Counted from the first letter of the stretch, positions 35,085-45,087 are shown. The stretch: 64,000 bases of DNA from Natrinema sp. SYSU A 869 (GCF_019879105.1 NZ_CP082249.1:2852001-2916000); one strand, 5' to 3'. Numbers and translations: made by a program. The notes: generated by a model not told the origin, from the sequence alone.

Positions 35085-35984
35085 CTACTCGCGGCGTGGG
35101 ACCTCGTGACGCCCGAAGCCGTACCGGAGCCGGTTCGCGAGTCGCCGCGAGAACCGGCCGTCGTCGGCCCGTGATCCGAACCGCTCGGAGAGCGCCGTGT
35201 AGATCAGCGGCAGCGGGACCTCCTGCTCGAGGGCTTCCTGAACGGTCCAAGTCCCCGTCGAACCGCCTTCAATGCGATCCGCGACGTCGCCCAGATCGTT
35301 CCCCTCCTCGCGGAAGGCCTCTTCGCACAACTCAAGCAGCCACGAGCGGATCACCGCGCCGTTGTTCCAGACGGAGGCCACGTTCTCGAGGTCGAGGTCG
35401 TACCGGCCCTCGTGGAGCAACTCGAAGCCCTCGCCGTAGGTCTGCATCAGGGCGTACTCGACACCGTTGTGGATCATCTTGACGTAGTGTCCCGAGCCGG
35501 CGGGTCCCATCCGCTCATGGCCGTCGGGGCCGGTCGCGACAGCGTCGAAGACCGGTTCGAGTTCGTCGTAGGCCCACTGGGGGCCGCCGACCATCAGCGA
35601 GAAGCCCAACTCGGCACCGGCGGGGCCGCCGGACGTGCCGCAGTCGAGATAGGCCGCGGGACAGGACTCGGCGCGGCGGACGGAATCCTCGAAGGCGGAG
35701 TTACCGCCGTCGACGACGATATCGTCATCATCGAGGTGGCTCTCGAGTTCCTCGAGGGTGACGTCGACCGCTTCGCCGGCAGGGACCATCAGCCAGATGC
35801 GCTTGTCCGCTCCCAGTCGGTCGACGAGATCGTCGATCGACGCAGCGGGCTCGGCACCGGCGTCGGCTGCCGTCGCGACGGCTTCCTCGTCCAGGTCAAA
35901 GGCGACCACGTCGTGGCCGGCTGCGAGCGTGCGATCGACGACGATCTGTCCCATCCGTCCGAGTCCGATCAGGCCCAGTTGCAT
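35085..35984 (-). CDS. gnd: 6-phosphogluconate dehydrogenase, decarboxylating (short type)
   Basis: Oxidises 6-phosphogluconate to ribulose 5-phosphate and CO2, feeding pentose synthesis. The 299-residue protein is the short GndA/YqeC form. The N-terminal NAD(P) motif is GLIGLGRMG (residues 4-12); next come the substrate-binding DGGNSAFEDSVRR, the family signature LDCGTSGGPAGAELGFSLMVGG, and the catalytic KMIHNGVEYALMQTYGEGFELL. The start is the ATG at 35984, directly before the dinucleotide fold. It is monocistronic. Confidence 0.93.
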   Translation of the reverse strand: MQLGLIGLGRMGQIVVDRTLAAGHDVVAFDLDEEAVATAADAGAEPAASIDDLVDRLGADKRIWLMVPAGEAVDVTLEELESHLDDDDIVVDGGNSAFEDSVRRAESCPAAYLDCGTSGGPAGAELGFSLMVGGPQWAYDELEPVFDAVATGPDGHERMGPAGSGHYVKMIHNGVEYALMQTYGEGFELLHEGRYDLDLENVASVWNNGAVIRSWLLELCEEAFREEGNDLGDVADRIEGGSTGTWTVQEALEQEVPLPLIYTALSERFGSRADDGRFSRRLANRLRYGFGRHEVPRRE

Positions 35985-36062
35985 GACTAGGGGTCGGCCG
36001 GCCGGTGTGGTAGTGATTGCGGTTCCACGGCGGCCGCGATCGTCGCCACCGACCACGAATTT

Positions 36063-36112
36063 GACAGAAGAAGTCGGGAACGCGGGTTCGACAGAAGAAG
36101 TCAGGAATGCGG
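36063..36112. repeat. Two-copy imperfect tandem repeat
   Basis: GACAGAAGAAGTCGGGAACGCGG at 36063-36085 recurs at 36090-36112 with two changes, a period of 27 bases. It lies between gnd and the histidine kinase gene. Confidence 0.5.
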
Positions 36113-36172
36113 ATCCGACTGGGGTAGTCGACAGGGAGCGCGTCCGTCGACGAGCGCTCGAGCGGAACCGCG

Positions 36173-39100
36173 TTACTCCGCATCGGTCGACGGCGACGGC
36201 GCGGCCTCGAGGCCGATCTCGATCCGGCTCCCGCCGAGGGCCGACGTCGCGAACGAGATGGAGCCGCCGTAGCTGTCGACCATCCAGCGGACCAGCCAGA
36301 GTCCGAGGCCGCTGCTGTGAGTGAGCTGTGTGATGTCGGTCTCGCCGGTGACGACGGCGGTTTCCGCTGGCGGGATGCCAGGGCCGTCATCGGCGACAGC
36401 GAGTTCGACTCGCTCGCCGTCACGCGAGACCGACACGTCGACGATCGGTGTCGATCCCCCGTATTGAATCGCGTTCTCGAGGAGGTTCTCGATGACGAGC
36501 CGTAGTCCGGAGTCGGCCCAGGCCCAACAGTCGCCGTCCGTTGAGACGGAAACGGTCGCGTCCTCGGTCTCTGTCTCGGTGACGGCCTCCTCGGCGGTCG
36601 CAGCGACGTCGACAGGCTGGAGGTCGCTGTCTCGGTCGAGCGCGTGCTGGATGGCGCGGGTCTTCTCACTGGTGCCTGCGAGATCGGTCGCGGTCTCTCG
36701 AAGCGTGTCCGCGGCGGCCGCAAGCTCCGGATCGTCGAGCCGTTCGCGGAGGAGTTCGGCGTAGCCGATAACGACAGTGAGATCGTTCCGCAGGTTGTGC
36801 CGGAGGACGCGGTTGAGAACCTGCAAGTACTGTTCGCGCTCCTTGCGCTGGGTGATATCCCTGACGACGCTGACGGTCCCCTGGAACGTCTCGGACGCGA
36901 TGTCGTCCTCGCTGCGGGGTAACAGCGAATACTCGATCTCGACCGGGAACTGCTCGCCGTCGGCGGTGGTGTAGGTGGCCTCGAAGGCATCGCTGTCGCG
37001 CTGGGGATCCGCGAGGAGATTCTCGACGTGTTCGACTGCGCGATCGTACGATTCGTCGGTGAAGATGCGCGAGACGGGCTCGCCGATGAGCGCCTCGCGG
37101 TCGTATCCCAGCCGCTCGGCCAGCGGGTCGGTCACCAGTGTCAGGCGAGCGTCGTCGTCGACCGCGTACACCATCCCCTCGACGGTCTCGAGGACCTGTT
37201 CGTGGCGCAACAGCTCTTCGCCGCGGTCGGCCCGCTCGAGTGCGGCGGCCGCGCTGGCGGTCAGTAGCTGTGCGAGTTGGATGTGATGGTCATCGAAGGC
37301 ACCGCTGACCGGCGAGCCAACGTTGAGGAGGCCGTGGTCGCCGATCGGAATACACATCGCACCGTGAATCAGCTCGTACTCGAACAGTGAGCTGCGCTGT
37401 ACGTCCTCGAAGATGATCGGGTCGGCGGTGCGGAACGCTTCGCCCATCTCGCTCTCGTGGATCCCGACCCGCTTTCGCTCGTCGAACAGTTCGCCGACGG
37501 CGTCGGAGGCGGCCGTCAAGACAAGATCCTCCGTCTCCGGATCGTAGAGCCGGACGGTACCGATTTCGAAGCCGAGGACGCGCTCGGCGGCATCGACAAC
37601 GATCTCGGCGACATCCGCCTGTGTTTCACAGGAAAACAGGGCTCGCGTCGTCTCGAGTAATTCGGTGACGACGTCCGCCCGACGTTGCTGGTCGGTGACG
37701 TCGCGAACGACAGACACGAACGCGATGTCGTCCGGATCGGTCGACTCCAACGGCGTCACGTTCGCCTCGATCGGGACGGTCCCGCCATCGACTCGCTGGA
37801 GGTCGGCTTCGAACGTCTCACGGCTCGAACCGTCCGTCGCCAGGGACATGGCGGTGCTGATCCAATCGCCGCGGCCCGCTTCGGCGACGAGGCTCGACAG
37901 GTGCATGCCGACGAGTCGCTCTCGGTCGGCACCGACGAGGTCGGCGAAGGCATCGTTGACGTGGACGAATCGCCGGTCGGAATCGATCACGAGGACGCCA
38001 TCGTCGATCGTCTCGACGATTGTCTCATAGCGTTGCAGTTCGATCTCTCGCTCGTGGCGGTCGGTCACGTCGGTGACGGACACCGAAAGCTCGGTCTCGG
38101 AGGGAGAGAGCTGGAGTTGCAGCCATCGCTCTATCGAGGGGACGTATTCCTCGAGGGTGGCCGGCGTCTCCTCGGCCATCGCACATCGATACTCCGTCTC
38201 GAGCGCCGAGCCGATCGCGTCGGGGAGTGCCGTCCAGAGCGAGGTTCCCACGGCCCCGTCGTCGCCGAGCAGTTCCTCGGCCCAGCCGTGTACCGATGTC
38301 AGCCGCCAGTCCTCGTCGACGGTGAGGACGGCGTCGTCGAGTCGCTCGAGGGTCCGCTCGCGAGCGGTCCGCACGCGCTCGAGTTCGCGTTGTCGCGACT
38401 GATCCTCGAGTTCGTGGCCGATCCAGTTCGCCAGCAGTTCGACGATCGTCCGTTCCCACTCGGAGAACGACACGGAGCGATCCGAGCGGGCGAAAAAGCA
38501 AAGCGTCCCCCACAGGTCGCCGTCGACGGTGACCGGGACGCCCAGAAAACAGGTGATGCCGTACTCTCGAAAGGCACCGCGGTCGGTCAATTCCGGGCGC
38601 TGGTCCGTGACGGCGGTAAATCCGAGCGACTCACCGGAGTCGACGATTCGCTGGCAGTAGGCCTCCGACAGGGGGAACGTCTCCCCGCTCGTGATGTGGT
38701 CGTCGACGCCCGAGACGTATTTGAAGGTATAACGGTTGCCGTCGATCCGCGAGAGCGTTCCGTACTCGACGCCGAGCGCGGTGCGACCGATCGACAGGAG
38801 CGCCTCGAGGCGCGCATCGAACGGACCGTCGTCGGAAACGATCGCGTGGATCCGGTCGAGGATCGCATCGCGCTCGGTTCGGCTCACCCGACCGTTCGGC
38901 CCGTCTCCGCTTGGGTCAATCCCGATCGGGGACTCACGGTCGGGGTCGAGTCCGTCGCGCCTCTCCCCGACGTTCCGTTCGGTCCGAGTACCCGCTTCGA
39001 TCGTCTCCCTGTCGGGTCGATTGGCGGACGCCGTGCTCTCCGTCGTCTCTGCGCTCGCGGAGTTGGAAGTAGTCGAGACGGCCGCGACGCGCTCGACGAG

Positions 39101-39412
39101 CGTCTCCTCAGTCGTTCGGATGACGTACTCCGTTGCCCCCGCACGCGTCGCCGCGGCCGCGGCGGCACCGTCGGGCGTCGCCGTCGTGTACACGACCGGC
39201 ACCGATGGGGCAGCGTCAGCCGCCACAGCGACGGTCGCGACGCGATCGGTGCCGGTCCCGTCGACGACGATGCAGCCGATAGCGGTCGATTCGAGGCAGT
39301 CGATGACCGCTGCTCGCTCCTCCGGAACGACCACGTCGAACGCGGCCTCAAGGGCGTCGAGCGGTGTCGAGTCGTCCCCGACGAAGACGACGCGCTGCCC
39401 GGCTCGGGTCAC
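36173..39412 (-). CDS. Multi-domain soluble sensor histidine kinase
   Basis: A 1079-residue signalling kinase. The order is an N-terminal receiver-like domain (1-115), a GAF domain (about 185-345), two PAS domains (about 350-460 and 465-590), a second GAF (about 595-755), a third PAS (about 760-860), a HisKA box with the phosphorylated His872 in RVLRHNLRNDL, and a HATPase domain with N-box ENLLENAIQYGG and G-box DDGPGIPP. There are no membrane segments, so it senses cytosolic signals. The start is a GTG at 39412. No response regulator is adjacent, as is common in haloarchaea. The ligands are unknown. Confidence 0.9.
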   Translation of the reverse strand: MTRAGQRVVFVGDDSTPLDALEAAFDVVVPEERAAVIDCLESTAIGCIVVDGTGTDRVATVAVAADAAPSVPVVYTTATPDGAAAAAATRAGATEYVIRTTEETLVERVAAVSTTSNSASAETTESTASANRPDRETIEAGTRTERNVGERRDGLDPDRESPIGIDPSGDGPNGRVSRTERDAILDRIHAIVSDDGPFDARLEALLSIGRTALGVEYGTLSRIDGNRYTFKYVSGVDDHITSGETFPLSEAYCQRIVDSGESLGFTAVTDQRPELTDRGAFREYGITCFLGVPVTVDGDLWGTLCFFARSDRSVSFSEWERTIVELLANWIGHELEDQSRQRELERVRTARERTLERLDDAVLTVDEDWRLTSVHGWAEELLGDDGAVGTSLWTALPDAIGSALETEYRCAMAEETPATLEEYVPSIERWLQLQLSPSETELSVSVTDVTDRHEREIELQRYETIVETIDDGVLVIDSDRRFVHVNDAFADLVGADRERLVGMHLSSLVAEAGRGDWISTAMSLATDGSSRETFEADLQRVDGGTVPIEANVTPLESTDPDDIAFVSVVRDVTDQQRRADVVTELLETTRALFSCETQADVAEIVVDAAERVLGFEIGTVRLYDPETEDLVLTAASDAVGELFDERKRVGIHESEMGEAFRTADPIIFEDVQRSSLFEYELIHGAMCIPIGDHGLLNVGSPVSGAFDDHHIQLAQLLTASAAAALERADRGEELLRHEQVLETVEGMVYAVDDDARLTLVTDPLAERLGYDREALIGEPVSRIFTDESYDRAVEHVENLLADPQRDSDAFEATYTTADGEQFPVEIEYSLLPRSEDDIASETFQGTVSVVRDITQRKEREQYLQVLNRVLRHNLRNDLTVVIGYAELLRERLDDPELAAAADTLRETATDLAGTSEKTRAIQHALDRDSDLQPVDVAATAEEAVTETETEDATVSVSTDGDCWAWADSGLRLVIENLLENAIQYGGSTPIVDVSVSRDGERVELAVADDGPGIPPAETAVVTGETDITQLTHSSGLGLWLVRWMVDSYGGSISFATSALGGSRIEIGLEAAPSPSTDAE

Positions 39413-39492
39413 AGTGGGGCCAACGGAGGTAGCCGATGGTGATTAATGTTATGGCGTGAGAGAATGGAGCAGACAGCCATCGGGAGGGACAC

Positions 39493-39927
39493 CTACGCGA
39501 TCGGTTCCTCGAGGCGAGCCCAGCCGATTGCATCGAGTACGACGATTCGATCGTTGTACTGGACGTAGACGCCGTTGTACTCGCTGTCGTCGGCATCGTA
39601 ATAGGGCAGCGTTTGCCGGATCCGGTCGACGACGGACCAGGCGCCGTCGCGCTCGAGAGTAATGTGTTCCCATTCCTCTCGCGCACCGTTACGGATTGCC
39701 CTGTCGAGTGCCCGTCGTGCACCGGGAATCTCGCCGAGTCGTTGCGCGGACGCGTCGACGACGGTCGCATCGTCCGGGATGTCTTCGGGACCGACGACCC
39801 GTGCGCCGAGGTCTGCCTTCGATCGTGACGTGCGGGTCGCTGACCGCTCTGAACGCAGGACGTAGCCAGCCACAGCAGCCGTCCCCACCGCGAGGAGCGA
39901 CAGGGCCATGTCTTTCCCCCTGATCAT
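39493..39927 (-). CDS. Hypothetical protein with one membrane segment
   Basis: A 144-residue protein with an N-terminal hydrophobic segment (about residues 7-24) and then a soluble region of mixed alpha/beta pattern. The soluble region contains RALDRAIRNGAREEWEHITLERDGAWSVVDRIRQTLPYYD and the strand VYVQYNDRIVVLDAIGW. It could be anchored with the soluble part outside. The ATG at 39927 or the one at 39909 may be used. I recognise no family. Confidence 0.65.
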   Translation of the reverse strand: MIRGKDMALSLLAVGTAAVAGYVLRSERSATRTSRSKADLGARVVGPEDIPDDATVVDASAQRLGEIPGARRALDRAIRNGAREEWEHITLERDGAWSVVDRIRQTLPYYDADDSEYNGVYVQYNDRIVVLDAIGWARLEEPIA

Positions 39928-40052
39928 TAGCGAGTACGTTACAGTAACTGACTAAGTATCTTTCGCAAGAATCTCCGTTTTCGCGGTGTCGGGGCAAAAA
40001 CGAGGGGCGGATACCGCCGTCCGATATCGCCGTCGTTGGTGACTACTGTCCA

Positions 40053-40517
40053 CTAAAGCAAGCGAGCGACGTTGGCCGAGAGCAGACCTGCGACCACCAG
40101 TAAGGCGATCGCGGCGATGGCCGCCGCCCGGAATACTGGCAGTGCATTGCGGGCCGGTTCGCGGATCTTCTTTCCGGTGAGTCCGGCCTCAAGTCGCTTC
40201 GCACCGATTTCGACGAGTGCGGTCAGGACCAGCCATAGCGCGACCATCAAGAGCACCAGCCGGCCGTCGGTCGATCCGAAGAGCGTCTTGGTCGTGTAAA
40301 CGGTCCCCGCCAGATGGCTCCCCGAGAGAAAGAGAACGAGCGAACTCACCCGCGAGACTGTCGTCAGTTTTCCCGAAATGACCTCGAGCGGGTGGGTCGT
40401 GTTGAACGCGCCATCGCGTGCGAGCGGGACGATGACAGCGGCGACGAAACAGACACTGCCAGCCCAGAGAGCAGCAAAGAGCAGGTGCGCCGTTCTGGCG
40501 GCGAGCACGTCGACCAT
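40053..40517 (-). CDS. CopD-like four-helix membrane protein
   Basis: A 154-residue integral membrane protein with four hydrophobic segments. The first, VLAARTAHLLFAALWAGSVCFVAAVIVP, has the H-x(7-8)-W-x-G pattern of the CopD/YuiD-like copper-resistance domain. A helix with SRVSSLVLFLSGSHLAG follows, and the last helix ends NVARLL. The ATG at 40517 is taken because the upstream 24 codons are basic and proline-rich. A role in copper or haem handling is only suggested by the fold. Confidence 0.7.
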   Translation of the reverse strand: MVDVLAARTAHLLFAALWAGSVCFVAAVIVPLARDGAFNTTHPLEVISGKLTTVSRVSSLVLFLSGSHLAGTVYTTKTLFGSTDGRLVLLMVALWLVLTALVEIGAKRLEAGLTGKKIREPARNALPVFRAAAIAAIALLVVAGLLSANVARLL

Positions 40518-40678
40518 ACGGGGTCGCTCGGTCAGGGGGCGTATCAGCGTTCCGACTTTCGGCCACGGGACAGTCCGTATTGCTGTCACGTGCGATACGC
40601 TGCCATAGCCGATACGCTATCACGCGCGATATCGGGATCGCGTCCGCCGGTCACTCGAGCGCGCCCTGCTCGTCCTCG

Positions 40679-41233
40679 TCACTCGAGCCAGTCGGGCGTC
40701 CACGCGACCAGCCGACGCCGGTAGAGCGTATAGACTAGCGAGACGGCGACCCCGCCGACAATCACGACGGTGAGCCAGCCGTCGAAGACGAGTAGTGCCG
40801 AACTCGCGAACGCGATTCCGAGGACGGCGTCCTCGGGAGCGCCATCGTAGCGGATCCACCGTCGGGGACGAATCCACCGCCCGCGAACGTGATCGTAGAC
40901 CGCACGCTCGGTGCGTTCGTTCCACGGGTCCATCTCGGGGCCGCCGCCGATCGCATCGCTCGCGGCGTGGAGCCAGGCCGTGACGGCGAACGCGGCCACC
41001 GCAAGCGTGAGTGCCGAGGGGGCGACGGCCGCGGCGACGATTGCGGGGACGGCGACTGCGAGCCCCGCGACGGGAAAGTGAAGGGTCTGCCGGTGTGCGA
41101 GAACGAGGTCGAAATCGGGAACGAGCCCGCCGAGAATCGCACCCATCGCGAGTGCGGTCGCGAACTCGGGACGGACGTATACGATCGGTGCGACGACCGC
41201 CAGCCCGGTGAACACGTGGGTGGTTGCCATCAT
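40679..41233 (-). CDS. YdjM-type membrane-bound metal-dependent hydrolase
   Basis: A 184-residue protein with about four membrane segments, of the LexA-regulated YdjM family. Conserved points are the early His in MATTHVFTGL, the block LGGLVPDFDLVLAHRQTLHFPVAG with several Asp and His that probably bind metal, and WLHAASDAIGGG. It starts at one of two consecutive ATG codons (41233 or 41230). The substrate is not known. Confidence 0.85.
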   Translation of the reverse strand: MMATTHVFTGLAVVAPIVYVRPEFATALAMGAILGGLVPDFDLVLAHRQTLHFPVAGLAVAVPAIVAAAVAPSALTLAVAAFAVTAWLHAASDAIGGGPEMDPWNERTERAVYDHVRGRWIRPRRWIRYDGAPEDAVLGIAFASSALLVFDGWLTVVIVGGVAVSLVYTLYRRRLVAWTPDWLE

Positions 41234-41320
41234 CGGTGTCTCACTCGAGGGGAGACGAGCGAACGGCAAAACGGTATGCGAACCGGTACTCGGTCCCGGC
41301 GTGACGAACGCAGCGGGCTC

Positions 41321-41803
41321 TCACTCGAGGTTTTCGCTCTGGTAGCTCCCGTCGTAGACGTCCTCGTGGTTGGCTTCAGCGAAGACCAACTGGGCGATTC
41401 GGGCCCCGCGCTCGAGTTCGATATCATGGTGGACCTGCAACAGTCCCTCGCCCCGTCCCTCATAGCCCGCGTCCCACACTGCCGTATTGAGCATACAGGA
41501 GTTGCGCATGAGCGACGAACGCGGATAAACGAAGCCAATGTGGCCCTCCGGGATCTCGATCTGTTCGCCATAGCGGACGACGTAGGCACCCTCCGGTAGA
41601 TAGTAGGTATCGGGTTCTTTCTGCTCGAGTTCCTCAAGCGGACGGGCGACTCGGTCGCCGATCTGTTTGCTGTCCCGGCCGATGCGGCCCGGTTCCAGCT
41701 GCTCGAAGACGATGTCGGCGGTGAGGTCCACCCCATTAGGCTGGATCTGCGTATCGGTCGTCGGCGAGACGTGGTCGGCGACGAAGGCACCGGAACGGAA
41801 CAT
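41321..41803 (-). CDS. dcd: dCTP deaminase / dUTPase family enzyme
   Basis: A 160-residue trimeric-fold enzyme of nucleotide metabolism. It carries QPNGVDLTAD, the active-site strand GFVYPRSSLMRNSCML and the closing GEGLLQVHHDIELERGARIAQLVFAEA. These features fit dCTP deaminase or its bifunctional dUTP-forming relatives, which supply dUMP for thymidylate synthesis. It is somewhat shorter than Escherichia coli Dcd (about 193 residues). The ATG at 41803 is used, since the upstream codons are basic. Confidence 0.8.
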   Translation of the reverse strand: MFRSGAFVADHVSPTTDTQIQPNGVDLTADIVFEQLEPGRIGRDSKQIGDRVARPLEELEQKEPDTYYLPEGAYVVRYGEQIEIPEGHIGFVYPRSSLMRNSCMLNTAVWDAGYEGRGEGLLQVHHDIELERGARIAQLVFAEANHEDVYDGSYQSENLE

Positions 41804-42027
41804 GTCTGTTCCCGCAACGCCGCGGCGACGACAAAAGCGTATCCGTTCGCGACGGCCCGTTGATTCGGTATCGTCTGGTACGCTACGATACAGCACTACA
41901 CACGGTCACGGGACACACGCGGTGGGAGTGGCCTCACCCTCAAACGAACGGTCACCTGAACGGCAATACTTACTCGAACCCGACCCGTTTTGCAGGGATT
42001 GTAGCGGTCGTCCCTGACAGAAACACG

Positions 42028-42040
42028 CTGGATTTATCAG
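42028..42040 (+). promoter_or_regulatory. TATA element of the aconitase gene
   Basis: The sequence GGATTTATCAG is centred about 32 bases before the ATG at 42066 and is the only AT-rich candidate nearby. Confidence 0.45.
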
Positions 42041-42065
42041 GACGGAAAGCCGAGTTCGAGGTGCT

Positions 42066-44039
42066 ATGGGACAGACTCTCACCGAAAAGATTCTCGACGA
42101 TCACCTCGTCGAGGGCGAACTCGAGACCGGCGAGGAGATCGGGATCGAGATCGATCAGGTGCTTACTCAGGACACGACCGGGACCATGGTTTGGCTCCAG
42201 TTCGAAGCGATGGGGCTGGACGAGGTTCAGACCGAAATCGCCGCGCAGTACTGCGACCACCAGACATATCAGTTCGACTTTAAGAATACTGACGATCACC
42301 GCTTCCTGCGTTCTGCAGCCGGTACCTACGGCGCTCATTTCTCTCGCCCCGGTAACGGCATCTGCCACAACGTCCACCGCGAGAACTTCGCGGCCCCCGG
42401 CAAGACACTGCTAGGTTCGGACAGCCACACGCCCACGCCCGGCGGCCTCGGTGAACTCGCCATCGGCGCCGGCGGAATCGACGTCACCGTCGCTATGGGC
42501 GGCGCACCCTACTACATCGAGATGCCCGAAGTCGTCAACGTCCGCCTCGAGGGCGAGCTCCCCGAGTGGGCCACTGCGAAAGACGTCATCTTGGAGATGC
42601 TCCGCCGACTGAGCGTCAAAGGCGGCGTCGGCAAGATCCTCGAGTACACCGGTCCGGGCGTCGAGACCCTGACCGCACCCGAGCGGATGACCATCACCAA
42701 CATGGGCACCGAGCTCGGCGCGACCACGTCGATCTTCCCGACCGACGAGCAGACCGAGGACTACCTCCAGCGCGTCGGCCGCGGCGACGAGTACGTCGAG
42801 ATCCAGCCCGACGACGACGCCGACTACGACGACGAGATCGTCGTCGACCTCTCCGATCTCGAGCCGCTGATCGCACAGCCCTCGATGCCGGACAAGGTCG
42901 TGCCTGTCAGCGAGGCCGCTGGCGAGGACGTCGAGCAGGTCATCGTCGGCTCCTGTACGAACGGTGGCTACGAGGACATCCTCCCCGTCGCCAAGATGCT
43001 CGAGGGTCGCGAGACCTCGATGGAGACCGACACGATCGTCGCGCCCGGCTCCAAGCAGGCCTCTGAGATGCTCGCCCGTGAGGGCTGGGTCTCGGAAATG
43101 ATGGCCGCCGGCGTCAACTTCTCCGAGGCGACGTGTGGTGCCTGTATCGGCATCGGCCACGTCCCCTCCTCGGACTCCGTCTCGCTGCGGACGTTCAACC
43201 GCAACTTCGAGGGCCGCTCCGGTATCGAAGACGACAACGTCTACCTCTGTTCGCCGGAGGTCGCGGCCGCCGCCGCGATCAAGGGCGAAATCGTCGACCC
43301 CCGAGACCTCGCCGACGAACTCGGCGACCTCGAGGCTCCCGGCGTCGAGCTCCCCGACGAGTACGACGGCTCCAAGACGGACCTCATCGCCCCCGACGAG
43401 GCTGTCGACGACGAGCTCATCAAGGGCCCGAACATCGGCGACGTCCCGCTGAAGGACCAGCTCGACACCGACATTCAGGGTGAAGCACTCCTGAAGATGG
43501 AAGACAACATCACGACCGACCACATCATCCCTGCGACGCAGGACATCCTGATGTACCGGTCGAACGTCCCCAAGCTCTCCGAGTTCACCCTCTCGCGCGT
43601 CGACGAAACCTTCGCCGACCGCGCGCTCGAGGCCGACGGCGGCTTCCTCGTCGCCGGCGAGAACTACGGGCAGGGTTCCTCGCGAGAGCACGCGGCTCTC
43701 TGTCCGATGTACCTCGGTATCGAGGGCGTCCTCGCACAGAGCTTCGCACGCATCCACCGTGCGAACCTCTTCAACTTCGGGATCGTCCCGCTGACGATCG
43801 ACGAGGACACCTACGACAACATCGATCAGGGCGACGACGTCGAGATCGTCGACAACGTCTACGACGCCGTCACTAGCGGACAGGAGGAGTTCACCGTCCG
43901 CATCAACGGCGAGGACGAGTACACGGCAACGCTTGACGCCTCCGAGCGCGAACGCGCAATCCTCGCGGCCGGTGGCAAGCTGTCCTGGACGAAAGAGCAG
44001 GCCGAAGGCGGCAGCGGCGCGACGCCCGCCGACGACTGA
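42066..44039 (+). CDS. acnA: Aconitate hydratase
   Basis: Interconverts citrate and isocitrate in the TCA cycle using a [4Fe-4S] cluster. The 657-residue protein has SDSHTPTPGGLGELAIGAGG, the cluster Cys residues in VGSCTNGGYEDI and EATCGACIGIGH, and the C-terminal swivel-domain motif AGENYGQGSSREHAALCP with the catalytic Ser. The length fits the shorter archaeal/homoaconitase-like aconitases. The gene is monocistronic and followed by a T-rich run. A role in the main TCA cycle is likely. Confidence 0.94.
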   Translation: MGQTLTEKILDDHLVEGELETGEEIGIEIDQVLTQDTTGTMVWLQFEAMGLDEVQTEIAAQYCDHQTYQFDFKNTDDHRFLRSAAGTYGAHFSRPGNGICHNVHRENFAAPGKTLLGSDSHTPTPGGLGELAIGAGGIDVTVAMGGAPYYIEMPEVVNVRLEGELPEWATAKDVILEMLRRLSVKGGVGKILEYTGPGVETLTAPERMTITNMGTELGATTSIFPTDEQTEDYLQRVGRGDEYVEIQPDDDADYDDEIVVDLSDLEPLIAQPSMPDKVVPVSEAAGEDVEQVIVGSCTNGGYEDILPVAKMLEGRETSMETDTIVAPGSKQASEMLAREGWVSEMMAAGVNFSEATCGACIGIGHVPSSDSVSLRTFNRNFEGRSGIEDDNVYLCSPEVAAAAAIKGEIVDPRDLADELGDLEAPGVELPDEYDGSKTDLIAPDEAVDDELIKGPNIGDVPLKDQLDTDIQGEALLKMEDNITTDHIIPATQDILMYRSNVPKLSEFTLSRVDETFADRALEADGGFLVAGENYGQGSSREHAALCPMYLGIEGVLAQSFARIHRANLFNFGIVPLTIDEDTYDNIDQGDDVEIVDNVYDAVTSGQEEFTVRINGEDEYTATLDASERERAILAAGGKLSWTKEQAEGGSGATPADD

Positions 44040-44080
44040 TCGGATCACTCGGCGATTCAACTGCTGATCTGCAATTCGAA

Positions 44081-44095
44081 TTTTCTATTTTTGTC
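44081..44095 (+). terminator. T-rich transcription terminator after aconitase
   Basis: TTTTCTATTTTTGTC lies 42 bases after the aconitase stop. Archaeal terminators are T-rich tracts without an obligatory hairpin. Confidence 0.5.
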
Positions 44096-44163
44096 TCGCC
44101 GGCAAGCGACGACGCTCACTCGAGACGCCATCGTCATACGGCTCCGTCCGATAGCACAGTCGA

Positions 44164-45087
44164 ATGCCTGCCGGTGGACACGAGAACGCTGGTTACCGAC
44201 GCCTGTTCAAGAGCGACGGCTTGACCTTCGGTGCCGGCTTTCCGCTCACGGGAGCGAATCGCTCGACGCCGATCGTCGCTGATGAACTGCACCTCGCGAA
44301 ACACGCCGAATCGGTCGGGTTCGACGGGCTCTGGGCCCGCGACGTCCCGACCTACTGGCCGAAGTTCGGCGATTCGGGCCAGACGTTCGACACCTGGCCG
44401 TGGCTCTCACACGTCGCGGCTCACACCGACGACATCGCCCTCGGCACCTCGAGCGTCGTCCTCACGCTGCGCCACCCGCTCCACGTCGCGAAATCCGCGG
44501 CGACGGTCGACCGACTCTCCGACGGCCGGCTTGTCCTCGGCGTTGCCTCCGGCGATCGCGACCCAGAGTACCCCGCCTTCGACGTCGACCGCGAGGAGCG
44601 CGGTCGCCTGTTCCGCGAGTCCCTCGAGGCGCTTCGGACCGTCTGGCGCGAGGACTTCCCGGAACTCGAGGGAGAGTGGGGACGGCTCGAGGGCGACCTC
44701 GACGTGGTCCCGAAGCCGACCACGGAGACGCTGCCGCTGTTGCCGACCGGCCACGCCCGCCAGTCCCGCGAGTGGATCGCCGAGCACGGCGACGGCTGGC
44801 TGTTCTATCACCTCCCGGAGCGCACGCTCGAGGACTATCTTGCGGACTGGCGCGAGGCTGCAGGCGAGAAGCCGTTCACCATCGCTGTCCGCGTCGAGTT
44901 GGCCGACGACCCGACGGCCGAGCCGGAGCTGCTCCACCTCGGATTCCACGCCGGCGTCGAGTGGTTCCGGGAGTACTTTGCCCGACTCGAGGCGATGGGG
45001 CTCGATCACGCGATTATCGGTATGCAAAACGACGACCGGGAGGCGGCGCTGGAGACGTTCGCCAACGAGATTATCGACGAACTGTAG
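44164..45087 (+). CDS. LLM class (luciferase-like) F420 or flavin-dependent oxidoreductase
   Basis: A 307-residue TIM-barrel oxidoreductase of the luciferase-like monooxygenase class. The strand pattern is typical: FGAGFPLTGANRS, AKHAESVGFDGLWARDVP, DDIALGTSSVVLTLRHPLHVAKSAATVDRLSDGRLVLGVASGDRDPEY, and LEAMGLDHAIIG near the end. The bulge after GTSSVVLTLRHP is where F420 or FMN sits in this superfamily. Cofactor and substrate cannot be determined from sequence. A cytosolic location is expected. Confidence 0.85.
   Translation: MPAGGHENAGYRRLFKSDGLTFGAGFPLTGANRSTPIVADELHLAKHAESVGFDGLWARDVPTYWPKFGDSGQTFDTWPWLSHVAAHTDDIALGTSSVVLTLRHPLHVAKSAATVDRLSDGRLVLGVASGDRDPEYPAFDVDREERGRLFRESLEALRTVWREDFPELEGEWGRLEGDLDVVPKPTTETLPLLPTGHARQSREWIAEHGDGWLFYHLPERTLEDYLADWREAAGEKPFTIAVRVELADDPTAEPELLHLGFHAGVEWFREYFARLEAMGLDHAIIGMQNDDREAALETFANEIIDEL

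Noticed and set aside
42411-44060. 549-codon minus-strand frame opposite aconitase
   Set aside because: Antisense shadow of a well-identified gene, with no protein-like features.
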